Part shown: piece after piece, positions 50,501 through 59,500 of the stretch
Layout of the letters: each line of letters begins with the position of its first letter
Numbering within the stretch: position 1 is the stretch's first letter
Source of the DNA: Nematopogon swammerdamellus
Taxonomy: Eukaryota > Arthropoda > Insecta > Lepidoptera > Adelidae
Direction of reading: 5' to 3'
Assembly: GCA_946902875.1 (NCBI GenBank)
Contig: OX336338.1
Location: 11,089,971 to 11,153,970 of the forward strand
DNA: 64,000 bases
Notes under the pieces: generated by a model
Told to the model about the DNA's origin: nothing
Seen by the model: only the letters and a program-made list of their open reading frames with translations
Database searches by the model: none
Program-made: the position numbers and the translations under genes

Positions 50501-53500
50501 AGACGACAGCCGATGAGACGACGACCGTTGGCGTAGCCATGTCCTAAACTGGCGGCAGGCAGTGGACTGGAAAATGGAGTGCCACGCGGTGAGTTTTTTT
50601 CTGTTGCATAAATATTTTTAAATCTTTATTAGTTACGAGAAGAGAGCTTATACTCCATTCGTGAGCTATCAGACCATTGAGGAAGTGTGTAGCTTGAGTT
50701 AGAGTTGTGAGTGTAAACCGCAGAGCACGTGCTCTAACTTAAACCAGATAACCCGAGCCGATAACGCTTCTGACCTACGTACTTACGTATATACGTAGTA
50801 CGTAATGTTACTTAGATTTTGAATGAAACTAAAGGCTTGTTCAGTTTGAACATGTGTACTTAGGTACCTACTTATTACTAGAGAGTCAGAAGGTGTGTGA
50901 AAGAGGGAATTGCTTCGAACCCTAAAATATCTTTAAACATTATTATTATGCCACAATTAAAATAATCCTCCTTTTTGCTTCGCTCAGTCGGGTAAAATAA
51001 AAATACAGTTGTATGTAACCAACGAACAGCGTAACGTCCGAATAGACTACATATAATATGATAGTTCGCGGGTTAGTGTGACATGTGTGTATATTTTTTT
51101 TTTATTGATACTAATTCTAACTGCAACGTTCTATCACAACACTATTCGGTCTATGTTATTACCGCGAATGCTTCTCAGGGCACGCATTTGCACAGTATTA
51201 ATCCCTCTTTCGTGCTTCATCTGCTCGACACTCCAGTGTTTTTATCATTTTAGGGCTTAAAACAACTGCATTCTCTTTGCATTTGTAACAGCCTTATAGC
51301 ATATATATTAATCTCTTCTCTTTATTTATTTAGTTTCAGACCCGTAGGACTTTATCGGTGATACCTTGATGACACGCATACATAGGCAGATACAGGAGGC
51401 TCGATAATCTAAGCGTCTATTTTCAGCGGTCGTGTTGCTGAGACAACAGCCACACAGATCCCGTAATTACATAATCTGAACTGAATTCAGCTGCACGATT
51501 TCCTACACAACACAGCAACACGCGCTTAATTATTACGTCTCACAATTAATATTTCGGTGAAACTGCACACGATTAGTCTTCAATCAAAATACTATCCGAC
51601 AGCAGAATGATGGCCGCCGCCGGCAAGTCCGCCCAACTGTTCGAACATGTAAACTGTAGGGCGGGCGGCGCGGCGGCGCGGCGTGTCTCTGCAGAGCCTC
51701 TCCTTGCGGCCGATGCGCGACTTTTAAAATAAAATATGTTTAGAATAATTTTTAATATTTTGTTATAGTTACGTTTTTATGGGCCAATTCTTTGGTTTAG
51801 GATATGGATCAACATCCGTATAATTAGGATAGGTCTTAAATGAGGGTCGAACAGGTTATGAAAAAAATTACAGAATTCAATCCCGCCGAGTGGTCTGTCT
51901 AATGAAAGCTATATTGACTAACGAAAGGCGGCGGGTGGCCGAGTGGTTTGGGCATCGGCTTCTCATGCGGGAGGTCTGAGGTTCGAATCCGGTAGGCGTG
52001 TACCAATGAGTTTTTTCTGACGAAAAAATTTACGTGCATACCTACACCTGCTGCTTCACCGTTCGGAACCGGTGTAAAACTGTAGGTCCCTTCCCTTGCC
52101 CCTTACTAGGTGGTAGGCTCAAATTATAGCCGACTGGGTTGGTACCACCGTACTGGATGTAAGATGGCCGCATAGCAGCCTCGGTTGTGTTCTCCTCTAG
52201 TCCAGTATAGCCAGCAATCCAGGGAAGTCTCCGGTATGGCACCTACCTTCTCGGAGGTGAAATTGGCTGGTCGGAGCATGCGCTTTGGCCCCTCCGAATC
52301 AGCCATCCATACCGGATTACATAAAAAAAAAAAAAAACGAAAACAATCGTATTTGTTTTTATTATTTTGTAAAAAAATTCAAGCAAATAAAATTTTTACT
52401 CCGAAAATGGCTTGTTCCGTCGCATCGTGCTTGCAAGTTCCGCCCCTTGTTCCGCCCCTACCCATCTCCCACCCCATTTATTCCTAAATTATTGATCAAA
52501 AAAATCTTTAATTAGTTTAACAAGTATACTATAACCTCAATAGTGATAAAAAGTATGAGAATACCTATTTTGAATTGTTGTTATTGTTTATGGAGCATTC
52601 ATATGGCAGGTAAGTCTACACTCGAACTGGTCACAGTTTGTTCTATCCGGTTCGATTACACCCACGAAGAACATTCGGCAAAGATTTGTTTATACAAAAA
52701 ATTACAGTTTAAAAAATTACAGCGAAGCCCGAATCGCCCTTGACCGATTTTTATTTTGTGGCAATATTTTCAGAAATCATTAGAAAGAACAAATCATTGG
52801 AAAGAACCTTTATGTCGATTTTACTCACAAACCGCCGCGAGTTTGTTGTTAGTAAAACTATAGAGGGCTATTATGGAATGCTATGCTTAAAAAAAAATCT
52901 TGTCCCGTTGTGATAGGCACCTGTCATAGTACCTACTCATAGGCCCGGAGTCTTATCTCCTTGACACTGAATTTTTCTAGCCTCCATCGAACGCATTCCC
53001 TGTTTTACCAGACTACGGCAAAGCCAGGTTACTTTTTTACCGTTTAGTGAATATTTATGTGTATGCACGCACGTATGTTTTTTAAAATCTAAACTTCTGA
53101 ACTACCTCTACTTCGCTTAATTTTTTATTTTTTATTTGGTTCGGTCCCGCCCTTGCCGTAAAGTATGAAACCTCAGAAGGTATAAACGGTTTTAATTCTA
53201 AAGAACGGTCACAAGACGTCATAATTACCCAAGAAAAAAAGATTATTTTTTAAACGTTTTATTTGATGAAATTGCTGCTCTATTTGCTATCATAAACATT
53301 TGGGACGTGCTAACTCCAAGAATACGGTACATTAAGTCTTAAAAATAGTTTTTCAGCGAAAGCTGTGATCAGCATGCATGCTCACATAAACAGCGCTTGA
53401 TTGTTTTTATATACCTACATAGTCTATACATATAATAAAATCGTAGAGGTAAGAAAGTCTGTACATTGAATGTATTCGGAAAAAAACTAACCAGGGTGGC

Positions 53501-56500
53501 TTAAAATGAGATACTGAACATGTTAGAACAGTTTTTAAAATTTTTGTTTGTTTGTTTGTTTCTTTGTTTGTTTGTTTGTTTGTTTGTCTGTACGCGCATC
53601 ACGCAAAAACCACTGAACGGAATTAGACGAAACTTTGTATAGTGGCAGTTTATATGCCGGGTTAACATAATACGTAAAAAAAAAAAACAAAAAAAAAAAA
53701 ATTACAATTATAAACATTATTGCGCGTTTAAAATCACGTAGTCCAAAGTGCATAATTATATCTTGAGAACTGTCAGCAAATACAATTTGAATAAAATATT
53801 CATTCGAAATTTAAAAATAAGTAGGTACAACGAAAATGACAGTTCTTCTTTTTTTTTACTTGAACACAATAGTCTATACATATCTATTCTTTCTATACAT
53901 ATCATAAAATCGTAAATGCAAAAATGTCTATTTGTACGCGCATCTCGCAAAAACCACTGAACGGAATTTGACGAAACTTTTTATAGTGACAGTGTATATC
54001 CCGGATGAACATAATAATTAAAAAATATATTAAAAATCACGTAATCCAAAGTAAAGGTAAAAAACTATTTTAAATGTCATGTTGACAACGGAGAACTGTC
54101 ATCTCGACGTGAGCTGGCCGGTGACAAATTGTTTGATAAATAAAAATAATAATTGAAAGTCGAAGTTATGTCGCTGTCATTGGTGCAATAAAATTTATAT
54201 ATCTGTTGCCCGCGGCTTCGCTCGGGTGAAATTCGTATTTAAAAAAAAGAAAGTAAGTAACTAAAGGCGGGCCCGAAGGCTGATCTGCGCTCACGTAAAC
54301 GATATTCTTTCTCGATGAAAGTAACTAAGGGCGAGGCGGAAGGCGGAGCTGAGTTCAGGAAGAAGAAAAACATTCTTGAAGAAAGTAAGTAACTAAGGGC
54401 GAGGCCGAAGGCCGAGCTCTATTCTGGAAGACAATAAACCTTCTCGAAGAAAGTAAGTAACTATGGGCGAGGCCGCAGGCCGAGCTGCGTTCAGGAAGAA
54501 GCTAAACCATCTTGAAGAAAGTAAGCAACTAAGGCGAGGCCGAAGGCCGAGCTACGTTCTGACAAATGATAAACCATCTCGAAGAAAGCAAGTAACTAAG
54601 GGCGAGGCCGAAGGCCGAGCTGCGTTCAGGAAGAAGCTAAACCATCTCGAATAAAGTTAATTAATATTAAGATTGAGTTAATTTAATTTAAATTTTATTA
54701 TAAAGTCCACGCTTCTAACGGCAAATATACCGTGCATCCTAGAACCTCGCGGTTATTCCCGGCTGGATGGAAAGAGGCCCGCTGCTATCACCTTAGTGCC
54801 ATGGACTAAGGGTAGTTCTTTGATGTGGGACGCCACTTTTGTTCTCACATTGGCTCCAAGTCACGGTAGGACATCTTCAAGAGCGGCTGGCGCGGCCGAG
54901 GCTGGGGCGGAGAGCCTCAAACGCAGCAAATATAGAAATATAATTCAATATTTCGAATTTGTTGCGTTTGCGGTTGAAACCCTCGGTCCGTGGAGCAGTG
55001 AAGCCAAAAGAGGCTTGAGCTGGTTGACGCAACTGGTGTCCCGTCATCAAGGGCTTATGTACTCCATTCAAAGGGTAAGCCTTGCCATCCAGCGGGGTAA
55101 TGCCGCAAGTGCTCTAAGAACATTTGAAAATGCCCGTTTTGATAGTTATTTTAATGTTTGTTAGGTAGGTTTAATTCTTTAGTTATTAATATTACTTTTT
55201 TATTTTTATGAAATAAATAGATTGAGTAAACGATATTATATTCTATCGAAGAAAGGAAGTCTTTAAGGGCGAGGCCCGAAGGCGGAAGAGGGTTTTTGGT
55301 TTACCTGAACGCAGCTCGACCTTCGGCCTCGCACTGAGTTCCTTCCTTTCTTCCAGAAGGTGTATCGTCTTCCTGAACGCAGCTCGGCCTTCGGCCTCGC
55401 CCTTACTTACTTCCTTTATTTGAGAAAGATTTATCGTTTACCTGAAAGCAGCTCGGCCTTCGGCCTCGCCCTTAGTTAGTTACTTTCTTTAAGAAGGTTT
55501 ATCGATTACCTGAACGCAGCTCGGCCTTCGGCCTCGCCCTTAGTTACTTACATTCTTCTTTGGAATACGAATTTCACGCGAGCGGAGCCGCGGGCTCAGC
55601 TAGTTTAGTAATAGAATAGAAATTCTTTGTTGAACACCAAAACATTAACAATGATTTGTGAAGAAAACATACAGAAGAACATACATATACATACATACAT
55701 ACCTACCACACTCTGTATCCCGACTATCGGGGTAAGCAGAGTAATTGGAGTTGTGCTGCACAGATACTCTTGTGAATTACAGCACAACATCGACCACCAC
55801 GTTTAGCAAAGTATTTGGACAAGATAACTATCAAGCAGTAAGTAATGCACGGAGACCCACCCGCTGCATGACTCGGTGGAAGGACCGTTACAAGGTCAGA
55901 GGTGGCTAGCCTGTCGCCCTTTACCAAGCACTCTGATAATAAATATGATGCAGGTACGATTCAATACATATGAAAGATAATTCGCCAGTGCCAAAACATA
56001 AAAATTAAAAAAAGGCTTGTTTCTCCTAATATGAACATTTCCGTGAATATTTTCTTTCGTAAGCGGAGAGCCACCAGGTCATATTAATCTTTGATTTTCT
56101 CTCAAAGTTGGTGATTATTACCGGCGCAGCTATCTGAATAGGCAAGATTATAACGTGTAAATAAAAATAATAAAACATAAAATATTTTATTATTATTAAT
56201 AAAGAAACATTTTTATAATAAAAACATTGATTATTTCACTTTTTCGCCGCCTTGTACTTGGGTCGATTGTGCCAACACGTCTCTAATGTCTCTAACTAAA
56301 GGCCCATTAACTAACGACAGCTTAAATCCATAACTCTATATGCCTTCTCTATTGAAGTGTATTATTCTCTATCTTTCAACGTTAAGAATACCTACAGAGA
56401 TGGTACAACATTGTATAAAATAATACCTTATTTTTTATGGAAACTGACACGGTTGGCTACAGCGTCTACTAAAACCGTGATGTCAGCGCGTAACACCTTG

Positions 56501-59500
56501 GCTTGGTGCACTAGGTGCCACGCCAGTGCTTCACTTTAGTCGTGCCGACTACACTGAACTGGACGGAAAACACGAACTATTTACATGGCCGTTTCGACCG
56601 ACCTTTCATTCAATGCGATGGTACACAAACAAACCACGGTGGTAGTTCAACCCGAACCAATAGCAGCCTCCAACGGTCGAAAGAGTCCTAAAACAAGCTT
56701 TTTGACAGACAACTGAGTAGGTATTCATTCGCTCTGCATGGCAGATGTTAATTTGACTTTTTTTATATGCCTGTTAGGAAGTTAAATAATTAAAGGTCGA
56801 AGATCCAGTCTTCATTCTAATGAAAGCATTTCACCTTCGCAACTGACTTTTATCGTGTCTTTAAGATGAGCATAAAGTGGGCATAGGTAGTGGTTACTTA
56901 CGTACCTACTTGTTAAGTCTGTGTTGGCGCAATTGGCCCTAGTAAGTTTCGCCTGTAGCCGGAGTCTCTGGAGCTATGATACGTACAAACTTCGGAAACC
57001 CAGACATCATGCCTGGGCAAGTTTTTAAACAATATGCAAACTTTTGTTCGACGACTTAAAGCGCTTTGAGTGGCTTCTTAGTTTATTTATATAGGGTTCG
57101 TTATACGTAGTCGGTATTCGCTGAGCATATCTACCTGCTATATTAGTCCAACTAGGGAACGGTACGGTTTCTTAATGCTTGAATAACAAAAAAAGAAAGA
57201 ACCGTAAAAAAAAGTGATGGAATAAATTACAAAATTTCTCTTTAACTGAAATTCAAATACTGTAACTATTTCAAAATTTCCTTTGTTTATTGCGGAAAGG
57301 AGTTTATTAATTTGTAGACTTATACATTTCAGTAATTAGGTAGATAAACTACAGTAACAATGTTTTACAGTGATTTTACTTCATATCCTCGAAGGAAATT
57401 TAAAAATTTAGTTTTTAATACCTATATTAATATGGTATGTATCCATGTGCAGATTTTCAGTTAAAATAAATTGTAATGATTACTTGATTTCTTATACAAT
57501 AAATACAATCACAGTAGAAAGATAAGGACGGAATTAATTAAATACCGAATGTTATGTCATGTGAACTCGGCCAAGTGCGTCCCCCTAATGGAGGAACGTA
57601 ATGTACGACGTACATTGTACGTCTAGGTACTGTATAACTCTTTATATACATAAAACGGAAACCATCTATTTATGTCTCAATATTGTATCTAATAAGATAA
57701 TGTATATTCTAGACTCATTTACGCAGTCACGAAGTTTGAGCCTCTGGAATTTTGGAAGTAATATTTTAGATCAATACAAATTGGCATTTGCCTTATTAAG
57801 TCTTAGAGTTCTCACAGAAAACACAATTGTACGGAACCCTCTACTCACCCTTTTTTTCTGGTTGGAGTAGGATGCATCGCACGGAAATTTGTAGAGTAAG
57901 CGAAAATTCGGTTAGGATTGTCTTATTGCAAAACTAAAAACTGAAAAAAAAGTAAAAAGCTATCGACATACATAGATATTTCTGGTACATATAATAAAAT
58001 CGTAAAAAACATATTCAGAAAAAAAACCTATCAGGCCGACTTAAAATGAGTAAGTTGGAACAGTTTTTAACATTTTTGTTTGTTTGTACGCGCATCACTC
58101 AAAAACCACTGAGCGGGTTTTGACGAAACTTGTATACTGACAGTGTATATCCCGGAATAACATACCTAATATGTAAAAAATATCAAAAATAAAAAAACAT
58201 AGTTTTAATTCTCCTTCTCTGATCTGCTAATTTGGTCAGAATTTTCGCAGAAATGCATGTGTAATTTTGTTTTAGCTTTGAATGACTCATTATGAATGAC
58301 AAGACAGTATCGCATCGCAAGTTCAAACACGCCGCTTCCGGTGCATAACGTAGGTATCTATCTATTCATATATAAATACTAATATCTATTCTGTGATGGG
58401 AGTATTGCAGTCACATCTGGGAGGGTAGTTCCCATTATCTGCTTGCGTCCTTGGATTCGATACAGCGCCGAGCGCACCCTTTTGTTGTTGAAATTGGGCT
58501 TTTGAGAACCCATCGGTTCTGTAAATCGTTTCTTTGTCGCACCGCTAGGGTATGGAACTGTCTTCCGGCGAGTGTGTTTCCCGAATCCTTTAACCTGGTT
58601 GCCTTCAAACGTCGTATTAACAGGCTAGACAGCCTAGCAACAGTCCGCAAATGTGCTGGCATGGCACCCAACTGAGCGTGGTTTCGCGTTAGGAGAGGTG
58701 TTTATGGCTCTGTCGAATGCACCATTGGTCTCTTGGCACAGCCATCCATGTTGGTTTAAATAAAAAAAATAATAAAAAACACAAAATCTGCGCACCCACA
58801 CCTAAAAGCAAACGGAGCTTAGCGATACAGGTGCGAGCCTTAGTGCCTAGCTCTGAGCACACATACCGTTGTAAAAGATTTTTTGTACTTTCTTTCCTCG
58901 ATTACTATAAAACACATCTGAAAGTATAAAAAAAACGCATCCCTCCCTTCCCTAGATATTATAAAATTTAACGTCTACCGTCTGTATCTTCGCTTTTAAT
59001 AACTCAAAAATGGCTCAACCTATTACTGGTGATTTTTGGCAATCGCAAGTGGGTTGAGGAGTGGGGTCAAAGTGACCGAAATCGGGAAAAATCTAACAAT
59101 TTGGTTTGGCTTCATTTAATTTGCTCGAAAACTACTCAACCGATTTACATAGATTTTTCACCAATTGTACCGCGAGCAAAGCCGCGGACAGAGCTAGAGT
59201 ATACAATACATAGGTGCATGCACTTGTATTTTCATTTCCTTACTCGCTATAAGCACACCATGCTTTCGCAATATGCAGGAGAATACTACCATAAATTCAC
59301 AGGAAATATGTATGAGTAACCTATATTCGAACTATAGTCATGCATGCATGCCTATCTTCTGTAGTTCTATGTACACTGAACTGATGCGCTATCGTGGGAT
59401 GTTTACGATTAAATGAACGACGAACGAATTCCATCAATTTGGAAAATGTTTTATGGGGCAAAGTTGCACCTAACTTCGTGCAACTTTTCTTTTGGTGACA

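Noticed and set aside
56255..56960. Second Harbinger-like MITE similar to 3574-3708
   Set aside because: Phrases GTGCCAACACG and GTGTTGGCGCAATTGGCC are inverted, but they are ~700 bp apart with a SINE between and no clear target duplication.
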